Shown here: positions 1 to 12,295 of the stretch, piece after piece
Numbering within the stretch: position 1 is the stretch's first letter
Layout: each line of letters begins with the position of its first letter
DNA from: Morchella semilibera
Taxonomy: Eukaryota > Ascomycota > Pezizomycetes > Pezizales > Morchellaceae
Assembly: GCA_009192285.1 (NCBI GenBank)
Contig: WBVU01000004.1
Span: 1,448,001 to 1,512,000 of the forward strand
Length of the DNA stretch: 64,000 bases
Direction of reading: 5' to 3'
The notes under the pieces: generated by a model
The model's input: only the letters and a program-made list of their open reading frames with translations
The model's database searches: none
Told to the model about the DNA's origin: nothing
Made by a program: the position numbers and the translations under genes

Positions 1-1419
1 GAGGTTGATATAAGGTTTTTCAAGGGTCCCATTTATAACTTCCATCTGTCCGTGATCGAGAGCCGAGGGTGAAATTAGGTGTGTGGTTACCAGAACCAGA
101 ATGTGGCCCAAACTTTGCACTCTTCCCCGGTTTACGAGCAGAGTATGTAGGCTTCATGGTTATGGTTTATTCTATAAAATCTGGGTTTACGGTACTCGGG
201 ATGTGGGGGGGGGGGGATCTGGGTCGACATCTTGCCGGATATCCGGATGTCGGGTCATGTTTTCTAATCAACTCTGTAGGTACTTTATAACAGGGTGGGT
301 TATCAGGTCATGGTTCTGACGATCATCTCATCTCTATAATGGCGGAGATGAATGCCTATTATGGTTTTTAACCCCGCTGTTGTTTTCAGTCTGTTATTTG
401 ATTCGTTCATGAGAAGTCACTCGCTATGTGGTACTAATAAGGAGTCGAAAACCATTGGCTAGTTGACCAATCGCGTCTAGTGAAGTCTCGGCGTTGCAAC
501 GTCGTCCGAGTTGGGTTAGAACTGGTTAATATTAGTGAATGAAGGCTAGTGATTTACAACTCTTGTAGCATTAGACTGGGCATGTCTTTTAAGTGTAGTG
601 AATTGTGTTTACGGGTGTACGAACCCTTGGTGCGTGCAAATATCCAGCTAGGCTATCTTGGGCAGAGGGGAAAACAATTATCCGGATTCCTTCCCCTTCG
701 AAACAAAAAAAAACTTCCAACATCATGATAGCGCTCGAAGTGTTAAGCTTAATTTCAACGGCTTAAACTCGGTGAATTCTGTTTATCCGGAACACCTCTC
801 CTCCGCTCCGAGCGGAAAATCTGATGTATATAACCTGGAATGAAATTCACTTGCCATAGTAATAGCAATATATTTTTTTTCTTTCTAGGATCATGTCGTC
901 GTCGTCGGCTAAAAACCGGGTCCTGATAAAAGTAAAACCCACTTTACCACAAATTACTGGTCAACCCCGCGTCGTGTACCTGGATTGCCTGCCTAATATG
1001 TCTTACTTTACCCCACAAATAATAAAATAGTAATTTTTTCATGATGTAAGGAGTCGAATACGGTGCCAAGTTCACACATCAACTGCCTAGCCGTTCGTCC
1101 GTCAAAAGGTTTCTTGTGTATAAACACCGAATCTAACCCCCGTCGGCTAGGACCAAGCCTCAATGGGGTACTTAAATATATGAAAATTTGGCCTAAGTAG
1201 CCGTGATGTCGGCCTCAAAAGTGCAAGGTACGTATTTGCCTAGGCAGCCGAAGAACCGGTCACCGACGACGAGCCTTTGTTATGGCATGATCGGGCTTAT
1301 GTCTGTAAATGCTCAAGCTCGTCGGGGAAAACTAACCCGAAGACAAGAATTTGGTTTCTATATAATTGATGCCGAGTACGGGTTGAAAAACAGCAACCTT
1401 GGCGACTGGCTCCATAGAG
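1..1419. other. Non-coding upstream region of the beta-galactosidase gene
   Basis: I see no supported gene here; the short open frames show no family resemblance. It holds a 12-base G run at 205-216. A TATA-like element (TATATAA, 1359-1365) lies about 55-60 bp before the beta-galactosidase ATG and is a plausible core promoter. Confidence 0.6.
1359..1365 (+). promoter_or_regulatory. TATA-box-like element of the GH35 gene
   Basis: TATATAA lies about 55 bp before the chosen ATG at 1420, a reasonable distance for a fungal TATA box. The motif and spacing are visible; function is inferred. Confidence 0.45.
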
Positions 1420-4400
1420 ATGAAGTTGTTTTGGTCGATACTCGCATTTGCGGTGGCCGCGGCCGCCCAAACGGAATGGCCTATTAGCAGTACCAACTAT
1501 ACGGACGCAATACAGTGGGACCACTACAGTCTAATTGTGAAAGGACAGAGACTAGTCGTCTGGTCCGGAGAATTTGTACGTGCCATATGTCACTCGAATC
1601 AATGCCGATATGGTTCCCACAATTGCTAACGCTAAACCAAACAGCACTATTGGAGAATTCCAGTTCCTCATCTCTGGCGCGATGTCCTCGAGAAAATGAA
1701 AGCTCATGGCTTCAACACCTTTTCAATTTACGGCAATTGGGGCTACCACTCAGCAGCAGAAGGGGCCCTTGATTTTGAAAACACAGCCCACAACCCACGC
1801 CCTCTGCTGGAACTGGCGGAGGAGCTGGGCATGTATGTGATATTTAGGCCGGGACCATATGTGAATGCAGAATCACATAGTGGTGGTCATGCCCAATGGG
1901 TTACCACCGGTGCCTACGGAACGCTGAGGAACAACGACACACGTTTCGTGGAGGCGTACACGCCGTATATGGACACATATGAGAAGTTGCTTGAGCCGTA
2001 CCAAGTGCAGAATGGCGGAAACCTTATCTTGATGCAAATCGAGAATGAGTTTAGCAGTCAGAGAATTGGTGATTGCAAGACCTGTCCTCCAAATCTGGTC
2101 AATATTGACTACATGGAGGTTCGATAAATCCTAGTCTGTGCATTCTTTTGGGAAGTTGTATACTGACGGAAGATAGAAACTCGAGGCGCAAGCACGCAAA
2201 AACGGAATATACATCCCATTGACACACAATAATCCTAATACATATGTGAAGGGTTGGAGTACGGACTATGATCCCCGTGGTGCCGTTGATATCTCGGGAG
2301 TAGATACATACCCGTACTGTTGGTCTTGTAATCTGGCCGAATGTGGTGGACGATATCCCTATACCGTAGCATACTACTACGACTATTTCCTTGAGACTGC
2401 AAAGAACCAGCCTGCATATTTGCCAGAGTTCCAGGGTGGTTCTTATAACCCATGGGGAGGTCCACAGGGTGGTTGTATCTCTGAGCAAAACTCGGAATTT
2501 GTTAACGTATGTCCCTCAACCCTCCCCAGCTTGAGCTTTGGAGCTAATCGTATTACTTAGATTATGTACCGCCACAATATCGGTGAACGGATCACAATCA
2601 TTAACATCTATGTCTTCTTTGGTGGCACCAATGTTCGTATCCCACTTAGTTCCTTAGAAGTCATATGCTAATATGAGCAGTGGGGTAACATTGGTTATCC
2701 TCTCTCCGGTACATCCTACGACTACGCCGCAGCCATCTCCGAGTCCCGCGATATTGGCGAAAAGTTCTGGGAAGGAAAGGCACTTGGACTCTTTATTGAT
2801 GTCGCCCGTGACCTTGCACAGACAGAGCGTGTATATGCAGGAATTGAGCTCACAAGCTCTCCAAACGTTAATTGCTCGCTCATGGAGAACCCAGAAACAC
2901 TGTCTAGGTTCTATGTTCTACGGTGAGAGAGCCCCCTAAACCCTCTTCTTTTGAAATTGGCTCTGACTGGACAAATAGCCACTCTCCTTCCAATGCCACC
3001 TCAGAGGACAATTTCACTGTTAGCATGACGACATCCGAGGGACCTCTCACAGTTCCACAATATGGCGCAGCTACTCTTTGGGGCCTTGCATCAAAGATCC
3101 TAGTATCCGACTTCCCGTTCGGTAAATTCTCGCTTCTCTACTCCACCGCCGAAATCCTTACAGCATCAATTGTCGACAGTGAGCCCACCCTCGTGCTCTG
3201 GGTCCCCAACGGTGAGCAAGCAGAATTTGTAGTGAAAGGCTACAAAGCCAAGAGCAAGAAGGAAGTGCTTCAAACGTGCGACGGATGCAGCATTGACTTC
3301 CATGCCAGCAAAGACGGAGTAATGATCATAAACTTCCACCAGGAAGCCGGCATCTCAGCAGTCCAATTTGACGGCTTCAAGGTCGTAATTGTGGATAGAG
3401 GTGTTGCCTGGAAGACCTGGGTTCCAAAGCTTAGCAAGGACCCATTAGCAGGGTTGGATCAAAACATTATTGTCCATGGACCCCGTCTAGTCCGTAAGGC
3501 CGTAATCTCTAAGAACGAGCTTCAACTGTCGGGTGACACATCTAGCGAGACCGAGCTTTTGGTCCATGCCCCCAAGAACATCAAGACGCTTACCTGGAAC
3601 GGGAAGAAAGTTTCCAAAGTATCCAGATCAAAGGCTGGAATCCTCACCGCCACCCTTGCAGGCCCAAAGCTCACCGAGGATGATGTTCTTAGCCAACTTA
3701 ACTCGGGTAGCTGGAAGTACAAAGATTCTCTCCCTGAGGTTTTCCCCGAGTATGACGACTCAAAGTGGGTTGTCGCAAACAAGACCACCACTCCTAACCC
3801 TACACAGCCAGCCTACCTCCCGGTCCTCTACGCTGATGATTACGGATTCTTCCATGGATACATCCTCTTCCGAGGCCGCTTCCCGGCTAGTAATGGCACT
3901 ACGGGCGTGTATATGAATCTCCAATTCGGTACAGCAGGTGGTTACTCTGCATGGCTCAATGGAAAATTCGTCGGCTCTTGGACTGGTAGCATGGCCTCCA
4001 CTGCGAATAGCACTTGGAATTTCCCAGCGGGTGCCGTGAAGGGAGATTCAGAGAACGTTTTGGTGATCCTGATGGATCATAACGGAAAGGACCAGTTTGC
4101 GGCCGCATTGAACTACCGCGGTATCTACGATATCTCTTTGAAGGGACCACTGCCGGCTACATTCACCAAGTGGACAATCCAGGGCAACGCAGGAGGAACG
4201 GACAACATCGACCCCGTGAGAGGGCCCTACAACGAAGGTAAAACATCCTAAACCCATCGACTCACAAAGGTCAAAATGCTAAACGAGAGTGCTCCCTAGG
4301 TGGTATAACTGCGGAGCGTGCGGGCTGGCATATGAATGGCTTTGATGCGTCAAAATGGGCGGAAACAAAGTCTATGACTGTCCCCAACGCAACCGTCACC

Positions 4401-4828
4401 TTCTTCCGAAAGGAGGTCAAGTTCTCTATTCCCGAAGGGTATGATGTGCCAGTGCAGATTAGAATCGGCTCACCCGCCGGACAGAAGCTTCGGGTTCAAC
4501 TCTGGGTCAACGGATATCAATATGGCAAGGTTAGTTTGATGAACCCTCTTTCACGGTATATAAAAAAAAGATCAACTAACAAAGGAGGGGAAAATAGTAC
4601 ATGCCACAAGTTGGAAACCAAATCGATTTCCCTGTTCCTCCGGGAGTGCTGAACTATAACGGTAAAAACACATTCGCACTCAGTGTGTGGAACGTGCAGG
4701 ACGACTCACCGGTGAGTGTGGAGTATGAGTGGAATGTGATTGGGATCTATGAGAGCTCTTTCGGCTCAAGATTTGACTCTGATGATGTCCGGCCTGCGTA
4801 CAACAAGAAACGCCTGGAGTATTTGTAA
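1420..4828 (+). CDS. Secreted beta-galactosidase, glycoside hydrolase family 35
   Basis: Probable extracellular beta-galactosidase that removes terminal beta-linked galactose from oligo- and polysaccharides. Eight exons: 1420-1575, 1645-2118, 2177-2506, 2561-2632, 2681-2922, 2979-4237, 4300-4529, 4598-4828. The seven GT-AG introns total 415 nt and the joined reading frame closes at 997 residues, the usual size of fungal GH35 enzymes of the LacA type. The start ATG opens a hydrophobic signal peptide (MKLFWSILAFAVAAAA, then a Gln-Thr-Glu mature end). The catalytic barrel carries RPGPYVNAE, the acid/base IENEF (Glu about 187) and the nucleophile LPEFQGG (Glu about 294). The beta-rich jelly-roll domains with several Asn-X-Ser/Thr sites follow. 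An alternative TTG start upstream is not needed. The gene stands alone with no sugar-pathway neighbours. I am confident of the family; exact substrate preference cannot be read from sequence. Confidence 0.93.
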
Positions 4829-6523
4829 CTGGCTCATTGATTTTTTTTCTTGGTCCACCATGAAGTATATATAGTCCTGTAGTACTAGAGCGTAAGCTGT
4901 GTGTAATGAGATGTATCTGTATGTGTGTTATCACTCATTTAACACTACACTGCTTGATGTCTTTGGAGATGGAATGTGTGGGGGTGAAGTGCATGCACCT
5001 ACACAAGTTGCTTGAGGGTGACTGTATCAACTGCAGTAGTAGTACGGAGTAGTACGGGACCAATAATTAGGAGAGGTGCTGCGAAAGTTGAATTTGATAA
5101 ATAGGGAAATTGGACTTCCCAATGCAGTAGTTTGATTACCAAAAGAGTATATATGATTATTGATTTTCTATGATTTCTATCTATGGGTAGAACTCTCTTT
5201 TGTACGGTCCAACGGTCATGTACTCTAATGTAATGTATCTACCAGTGCAGTCATAGCAGAGCACTCGCCATTCTATTTTCTTTCGATAGAGACTAACCCA
5301 GCCAACCAATCTCATTACTCCCACGCCTGCCAAAAGACGGGAGAGCATCTAGCAAACAGACAGACCGCCAGTTTTTCTCCCCTCTTTTTCTGCCCCTCCT
5401 TTCGCACAGCATTCTCACATCGCACAGATTTCTAGATCAACCGAATACATATTATTCCAAGGAAGACTAATTTACAAAAAACAAGAGCGGAGAGAATGTA
5501 TCAAGCCCTCCATGCACGACTCGGCGTGAGGTTAGATTGCACCGAGAAGTGTTTGGTAATGGGTATGAAAAGTATTTCGATATTGGCACGATATAGATTT
5601 AATCCTTCAGACACTCGAAGATGGAGGACGCTCCGGTGCTGTACACACATATGCCTGTTCTTTTTTTTCTTTCTTTCGGGGGTGGGGTGGGGGGTAACCA
5701 TCAGGTACATAGAAGGGAAAAAAAGGGAAGAAAAACGAGGAAACACATCCGGAACGGGACAGGGGAACAGCGGGGGAAAGATTGTTGTATTTGATCTCTA
5801 TTATACATTACGCCTGGCTGGGACAGAACCTGTCAACAATTTTTTTTTAAATCCTAGGGGGGGTCTGTCTGTCTGTCTGTCCGTCCGCGAATTAGCATCC
5901 CGTTACCGACTCGATGGACAGCAGCAATATAGTAAAAAGAAAAGGTGAAGATCATATGCAAAGACACAAAAGAGTTTATCGTCATCTGAAGGCTTTGGGG
6001 CCCCCAGAAAAAATCAGGGGATTGACAGATTCGATTTGTTTAATCATTTCAAGACGTGGAGCAGGATGAGGTAGCCAGTAGTGGGTAGAGATTGAATTGG
6101 GCTTACCTTCATGTTAGCGAGCGCGCGCACGCGCGTGGGGAGGTGGGGGGGAGGTGGTGGTGGGGGAGGTGGTGGTGGGGAAAGTGGTGATGTATGGATG
6201 TTAAAGGCGATGGTGGTTGTGGAGGTGAGACGAGGAGGAAAAATGGGCTCGGGGGTGGTAAACTGTGGGTTAGGGTTCGGCGAAAAATTTTGGTCCGGGT
6301 AATGAAAGAGCGGGCTTGGCGGTCATGAGGTGTCACTCGGTGGTTTTTTGATCATTTCCCATTTCGATACGTATATACATGCATGCAACTCGAAGGTTAT
6401 AGAACAATTGCCAATCAGAGCAATATTTGTATTTTCTGATCTGCGAAACAAACTACACGTAAAAACTTTTAATATGTATACAAAGAGACAGTAGCCAACA
6501 GGAAAATTACTACAATACAGTAT
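4829..6523. other. Non-coding spacer with simple repeats
   Basis: No supported gene. It contains a TCTG repeat (about 5864-5882) and a GC/GT-rich tract at 6117-6182. That tract is an alternating GCGC stretch followed by runs of GGTGG/GGGG, with G-quadruplex potential on the + strand. It lies just beyond the 3' end of NOC2. Confidence 0.6.
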
Positions 6524-8909
6524 CTACTCATCATCTTCTTCGTCATCCTCCTCCTCTCCATCATCATCATCATTGTCCTCCTCCCCCTCCTCATCACTCG
6601 CATCCACCCCCAACACCTCTTCCTCTTCATCCTCATCCTCCTCCTCCCTACCCCTTGCCCTCTCCTCCTTCATACTCTCCTCCAACAACCTCTGCTTCTC
6701 CTCCCTCACCTTCCTCTGACTCGCCACGTACGCCCCCAGCGGCGTCTTCTCCCATTCCATCTCCTTCAGGAACGCCTCCGCCTCCGCGACCCTATCCGGC
6801 GCAAACTCCACCCCGCTCCGCCTCTCCTGCACAAACTTGCTATTCGCCTCCAGCTTCCCGACCAGGACCGCGAGGGCGTTGCCCAGCCTCGCGTTCTGCG
6901 ACTTCTTCATTGCGCGCTTCGCCAGCACGATGGTGGGGATTGCGAGTTCGGGGAACGCGATGCTCTTTGCGTGCAGCCCGTAGAACTCGGAGAGGAGCTC
7001 GACGAGCTGCTCGCCCACGCCGTCCTGGTAGGTGCGTGTACGCAGGTAGGACTTTGGCGCGCGGATAGTGGTGGAGAAGTCGATAGGCTTGAGGGTGGAG
7101 GGCTTAGGCTTCTTCTTGAGCTCGGCCGAGGAGAGAACTTCGAAGATGAGCGGGGCGAGAGGGATATAGGTTTCTGTGGAGCGTGAGATGCGTAGGAGTG
7201 AGCGGATGAGGTAGAAGCGGAGGGGGAAGTACTGCGCGGTGGGGATGAGGCGGATGGCACCAAGGGTCACTTGGATAAGGGGTAGATGAGTGGGCGGAGG
7301 GGGGAGGGGCGGCCGAGGGTGGCTTCCGTGAGGGTATCGCAGTGGGTGGAGAGGATGCGGGAGAAGAAGTCGAGAGAGTGGACGTATTGCCAGTTGTAAA
7401 TTGTTTTATAGGACTCCTGCGAGTTGGGGAAGGAGGAGGTTAGTATATGTGAACTAGATAGTAGTAATATAAAAAATGGATCGGGGGTGATATATATACA
7501 TTTGAGTTGTTTGTGATGCTATTCCGGAGGTGAACAGCAAGCTGGCGGATGTAGCCAAAGCCAACCTGATATCCAACCTTCTCCATTCCCTCCATTCCCA
7601 TAACCTCAGCGGCGGAGTTCTTCATGAGATTGATACCTGCCATGGTGTATCCGCTCGTCTGCCTGCTCGCCTTGACTAGTCCAGCATACAGCGCCTTTGC
7701 GCAGATGTCCTTCAATCCGTCATCACCCACAGCCGTCGCCCTCCTAATCACCAAGAAGGCCGTGATTCTCGTTACCTCATCCGACGAATGCGCGCACCAG
7801 ATATCAGTCACCGTCTTGATGAACGTCTTCAAGAACTTTCTGAACGACAGAAAGTACGGGATCAGCGGGATCGTTGAGTTGAGCAGCAACTTCTGCGTCG
7901 CCGGGTCCGTGAGCGTGGGCAGCAGGTGCAGCAACGACGCGCTATGCGACTTTAGCAGCGGGTTCAGCGTGCGGTACTTTTTGGTCTCCATCGCCACGCG
8001 CACACGCCCACTCGCCGACTCCTTGACCGGCAGGTGGTGGTTCAACACATCCGGAACGTGCTTCAAGGCTAGGACCAGCAGCTCGTGGTAGACATCCGGG
8101 TTGGTGATGGAGTACTTGTAGCCCACGGGGTTCTCGCCCTGGACGTCATTGACGTGCGCCGCGGCCCTGAAGGCGAGCACGACGTTCCGCAGGCCGCGCA
8201 GGGAGTTGTGCTCCACGAGAGCCGTCTTCCAGGCCTTGACGTCCTCAAGGGTGACCTCGATGCTGGAATTGGGGTCCTCTGCGCCGTCCTTGGTCTTTTT
8301 GCGCTTCTTGTTCTTTTTCTTTTTTGGTTCCTCGTCGTCGTTCTCGCCCTCTGAGAGGTCGTCGATACCCGCTAGGTCGTCGTGCTCCGCTGCCGTGAAG
8401 TCGAGCAGCTCGGCGTCGTTTTCCTTGAGATACTTGAAGAATTCTGGGTCCTTTTCCGCCAGCGCCGAGAGATCCTTCATATGAGTCTCGAGCTCATCCG
8501 CACTCTCCTCCTCAGATCCCTCCTTCTCCTCCTTCTCCTCCTCCTCCTCAACTTCATCCCGCTTCCTCTTCTTCTCGCTCTCCTTCTCCTTCTCCTTCTT
8601 GCCCTTGCGACCCTTCTTGGGCACCACACCGGCCTCTGGGATCTCGAAACCGCCCTGGAAGAACTGCTCGACGGTCATGTCCTCAAAGAGCTCCGGGCCA
8701 TCGCGCTTCTCCTTCGCCTTCTGCTCCGCGCGGGCCTTTGCGGCGGCCTCGTCCTCGGCGGTGATTCCGAGGTCGTCCTTGCGGCGCTTCTTGTTGCGGT
8801 CCCGGAGCGCAAACTGCTGCTTGATCTTTGCGTGGGTCTTGCGCTGCTCGAGGGTGTCCTTCAGATGGTTCTTTTCAAACTTGCGGGTTGATTTCTTGAT
8901 GCGGCCCAT
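6524..8909 (-). CDS. NOC2: Nucleolar complex protein 2 (Noc2), with an apparent 1-nt frameshift
   Basis: Noc2 pairs with Noc1 and then Noc3 to drive maturation and export of pre-60S ribosomal particles from the nucleolus. The start ([17 protein letters not shown]) is the typical basic N-terminus. An acidic/lysine-rich region and the helical Noc2 domain follow ([26 protein letters not shown], written here in part as [14 protein letters not shown]; later [17 protein letters not shown] and [18 protein letters not shown]), and the tail is acidic. Exons are 8909-7500 and 7416-6524 with one 83-nt GT-AG intron. Spliced length is 2303 nt, one short of a whole number of codons. The frame breaks at about 7281, where the run after the Ile-Tyr codons has four C and family alignment expects five. 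Noc2 is essential in yeast, so a sequencing or assembly slip in a C run is more likely than a dead gene. It is divergent to ESF1, 294 bp away. Confidence 0.9.
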
Positions 8910-9203
8910 TGTGCGTGTGTGTGTGTGTGTAAATGTGAATTGGTGATTTTGGTGTTGAGGTTTGAAGTGGCCGGCGGGTTGGTGATGATCGCGGGTGCAG
9001 GAAAAAAAAAATATTTGGGTTGGACGTCTTGGCGTGCAGATTGCGGCTCTTTTTTCTGCAGAAAGTTTAAACCTCCACGCAGAAGAGAAAAAAAATATCT
9101 CGAACTTCAATCCCCAATATCAAAAAACACAAAACCCCCCCACCAATCCCCTCAATTCCACACCCAAAATTGATATAAAAACACTCCCAATCCTCTCTCA
9201 AAC
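8910..9203. promoter_or_regulatory. Shared divergent promoter of NOC2 and ESF1
   Basis: 294 bp separate the two start codons. Two nearly identical A-tract elements (A9-10 followed by TATTT at 9002-9015 and A8 followed by TATCT at 9088-9100) lie about 85 bp apart. They resemble the A/T-rich RRPE-type element of yeast ribosome-biogenesis promoters, but I see no clear PAC motif. A (GT)n run lies directly before the NOC2 ATG. The element assignment is inference. Confidence 0.5.
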
Positions 9204-11468
9204 ATGCCCAAGAAACCAGAGAAAAAAAAGGCCAGCACAGGCCCCCAAGACCGTGCCCCCATCACCAGTCAGTCTTTCCTCCCCCTCCAATCCCCCTCCT
9301 CAATCCCCCCCTACAATTGAATTCTAACACATCTATCCCTCTCAGATGACTCCCGTTTCGCCTCAGTGCACTCAGACCCGCGCTTCGCCATGCCGCGGCG
9401 CAAGGACGCAAAGATCGCCATCGACAAGCGCTTCACCCGCATGCTCAAGGACGACGACTTTACGCAGAAAGCCTCCGTCGACCGCTACGGCCGCAAGCTC
9501 TCCAGGAACGCCGGGAAGGAAGAAATCAAGCGCTACTACCGCCTCGACGAAGAAGACGAAGAGGACGAAGACGAAGACGAAGAATCAGAAGCGGAGGAGG
9601 GCAAGCCACGCTACGACCCAGCGAGAGGAGAGGGCATCATCAGTTCCTCGGACGAGGACGACGACAGCTCAGACGAAGAGGAAGACAAAGACGTCGATGC
9701 GGCCGAGGAGGGCGAGATTGCGGGGCAGGTGCTGCGGGGCGAGGAGATCCCAACAGGGGAAGTGACGGCGCGGCTTGCGGCCGTGAATCTGGACTGGGAC
9801 CATGTGGCGGCTGTGGACCTCATGGCGGCGCTCTCGTCATTTACGCCGAGCGGCGGGAGGGTCCTGAGGGTCACAGTATATCCCTCCGAGTTTGGGCGGG
9901 AGCGCATGGAGCGCGAGAACATTGAGGGCCCGCCCAGCGAGATCTTCAGGTCCAAGGCGAGGGAGGAGAGGAAAGACGAAGAGGAGGAGGAGGAGGAGGA
10001 GGAGGAGGACGAAGATATCGACCCCGACGAGGAGGTCACGGTCAAGTCACTGGTCAAGGAGGATAAAGGGCAGGAATTTGACAGCGCAAAGCTGAGGAAT
10101 TACCAGCTGGAGAGACTGCGATATTACTATGCGGTCATCGAGTGCGATAGACCGGAGACTGCCCACCACATCTACAACCAGTGCGATGGCGCAGAGTACG
10201 AGGCCACCGCAAACTTCTTTGACCTGCGATTCATCCCCGACGACACGACGTTCGAGGAGGACACACCGCGGGACCAATGCACAGAGGCTCCGACAAACTA
10301 CAGGCCCAACGAATTTGTCACCGACGTATGCCCTCCTCCTCCTCTTCCTCAATATAAAAAACCCAAGACCACCACTGACACCCCCTCTCCCCCCTTCTAG
10401 GCCCTCCAACACAGCAAGGTAAAACTAACCTGGGACGAAGACGACGCCGCGCGCAAGACCGCCGCCAAGCGCGCCTTCTCCCAAAAAGAGGTTGAAGAGA
10501 TGGACGTCAAGGCCTACCTCGCCTCGGACTCCGACTCCGACGCCGACGCCGAGGACGAGGCCGCCAAAGAAAAGTACCGCTCCCTCCTCTCCGGCACCCT
10601 CACAAAGAAAGCCGCCCCCGTCGGAAACATGGAGGTCACCTTCACCTCGGCCCTCAGCTCAAAGAGCAAGGGTGCAAAGGTCATCGAAGATGCCGACGAC
10701 GACAAGGACAGCGACAACGACGACGGCGGCGAGACCGCAGAAACAACAATCGAGAAATACGCCCGCAAGGAGCGCGAGCGCAAGCAACGCCGCAAGGAGA
10801 AACTCAAACTACTCCGCGAAGGCGCACCCGCCACAGAAGAAGAAGAAACAGCAGAAAAAGAACCCCCCGCCGTAGACCTCGGCTTCGACGACCCCTTCTT
10901 CGCCGACGCCACCGCAAACGCCGCACCCGCAAACGCCAAGAAGGAGAAGAAAGCCGCAGCCAAAGCCCAGCGCGCCGCCGAGGCCGCCGAGGCCGCCAAG
11001 AAGCGCGCAGAGCTCGAGGAGGTCATGGCCGGCGCAGACAAAGACGGGCTGAACCACTTTGACATGAAGCAGGTTGTCAAGGCGGAGAAGGACGCCAAGG
11101 GGAAGAAGAAGAGGAAGCATGCCAAGAAGCGGTCGCGGCAGGCCGAGGAAGCGCTCGAGGAGGGGGTGCAGCGCGGGTTCGAGATTGATGTAAAGGACCC
11201 AAGGTTTGCGGCCGTGTATGAGAGGAATGAGTTTGCGATCGATCCCACGAACCCGAGGTTTGTCAAGACGAAGGCGATGGAGAAGCTGTTGGATGAGCGG
11301 CAGAGGAGGGGGAAGACGGGTGCGGGTGCGGTGGAGGAGGAGACGGAGGGCAGGAAGAGGAAGAGGGTGAAGGTGGGGGGGACTGGGAAGGAGGGCTCGA
11401 GGAGTGATGAGGTCAAGAGGTTGGTGCAGTCGCTGAAGAGTAAGAGTAAGCAGCAGGCAAAGAAATAG
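9204..11468 (+). CDS. ESF1: ESF1 pre-rRNA processing factor
   Basis: Esf1 is a nucleolar protein of the small-subunit processome, needed for 18S rRNA maturation. Exons are 9204-9267, 9346-10325 and 10401-11468; the frame closes at 703 residues. The first exon is only 64 nt and encodes a Lys-rich N-terminus; splicing restores ITNDSRFASVHSDPRF, the conserved Esf1 start. After long Asp/Glu runs, the central domain (VNLDWDHVAAVDLMAALSSF, then RVTVYPSEFGRERM and LRNYQLERLRYYYAVIECD) is an RRM-like region typical of the family. The C-terminus carries the NUC153 domain (DPRFAAVYERNEFAIDPTNP). Codon third positions are strongly G/C-rich compared with genes further right. It is divergent to NOC2, with which it is probably co-regulated. 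Confidence 0.93.
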
Positions 11469-12295
11469 CGGAGACTTGTGAGCACGAAGATAATGAATGG
11501 CTTGTAAATAACGGAGTGATTTGTAATTTATTAAAAAAAAAGCGTTTTCTTTCTGTTTCAGTTTTCCAAGCCTGCCTGAGCTTATAGTGAATACATAGGG
11601 GAGCAATTGATCTGAGGGTTCCCCCATGGAGGAAGTGCCAATGATAGTTTCCCCCAGAAAAAAAAGAAAGGGTGACATGTTACGCCCAAACACACACTGG
11701 TCTTCCCTTATGTAGACCAAAGGCGCCTCATCACAAACATCGCCGGCACAAGACCCTCACCCCACTCACAGGAACTAATATGGCACAGTGTGGATCGAGA
11801 TGCACCGGGCTCATAACCCGGTCTACGATCATCGAAAAGTGCTGTTGCTACACAAAACACCCCCCACCTCTTTTTTTTTTCTTTTTTGCATGTATGAGAA
11901 AATCTGTGAACTATTCTTCAGGCATTATAAATGGAGACTAGACACGGCGGAGACAGCAGTGAGTTCCCTCGATCTCAGGTCTTGGCCAGCGGTTCTTGGC
12001 GCGAGTGATAATCTATGACTTGATTGCTGGCTCAAGCTGGTTGACTAAACCTGAGGAGATCAAACCTGTACAATGAGTAGAGTGAGCTTTTGTCTAGAGG
12101 TCTTAGATTACTCCTTCTTATTATGTAGTGGATAGGCATCAGGACGAGAACGTAAAGGAAAGAGGAACGCCAAACTAGTCAACTTCATAACCCATTAAGC
12201 ACGTATCTAAAGGTTGACCATCTATCACATTAAATACCCTCCCCCCTCCCTAACTACCTCAAAGCTACACGCACACACATACTATACAGACACGC
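11469..12295. other. Intergenic region between convergent ESF1 and the G-patch gene
   Basis: No protein gene seen. The only feature is a decayed tRNA-Met-like sequence (11774-11850, separate entry). The rest is 3' flanking DNA of two convergent genes. Confidence 0.6.
11774..11850 (+). tRNA. Decayed initiator-tRNA-Met-like sequence (anticodon CAT)
   Basis: A 5-bp perfect anticodon stem (CCGGG/CCCGG, 11804-11820) encloses the loop CTCATAA, identical to a Met anticodon loop. Upstream is an A-box-like TGGCACAGTG. Downstream, ATCGAAA matches the special T-loop of eukaryotic initiator tRNA. The acceptor arms (ACTAATA and TGTTGCT) pair at six of seven positions, two of them wobble, followed by discriminator A. 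The T stem pairs badly and the D arm is a few bases too long, so I read it as a pseudogene or tRNA-derived repeat and not a working tRNA. Confidence 0.42.

Noticed and set aside
5496-5948. Open frame of 150 codons on the + strand
   Set aside because: Built from poly-T/poly-F, TCTG repeats and Lys-rich simple sequence; no domain, signal or splice structure.
9611-10057. Minus-strand Ser-rich frame opposite ESF1
   Set aside because: Poly-Ser arises from the antisense of Asp/Glu codons in ESF1.
10514-11720. Long minus-strand frames of 300 codons opposite ESF1 exon 3
   Set aside because: ESF1 is supported by family motifs and splicing; the antisense frames are a by-product of GC-rich codons.
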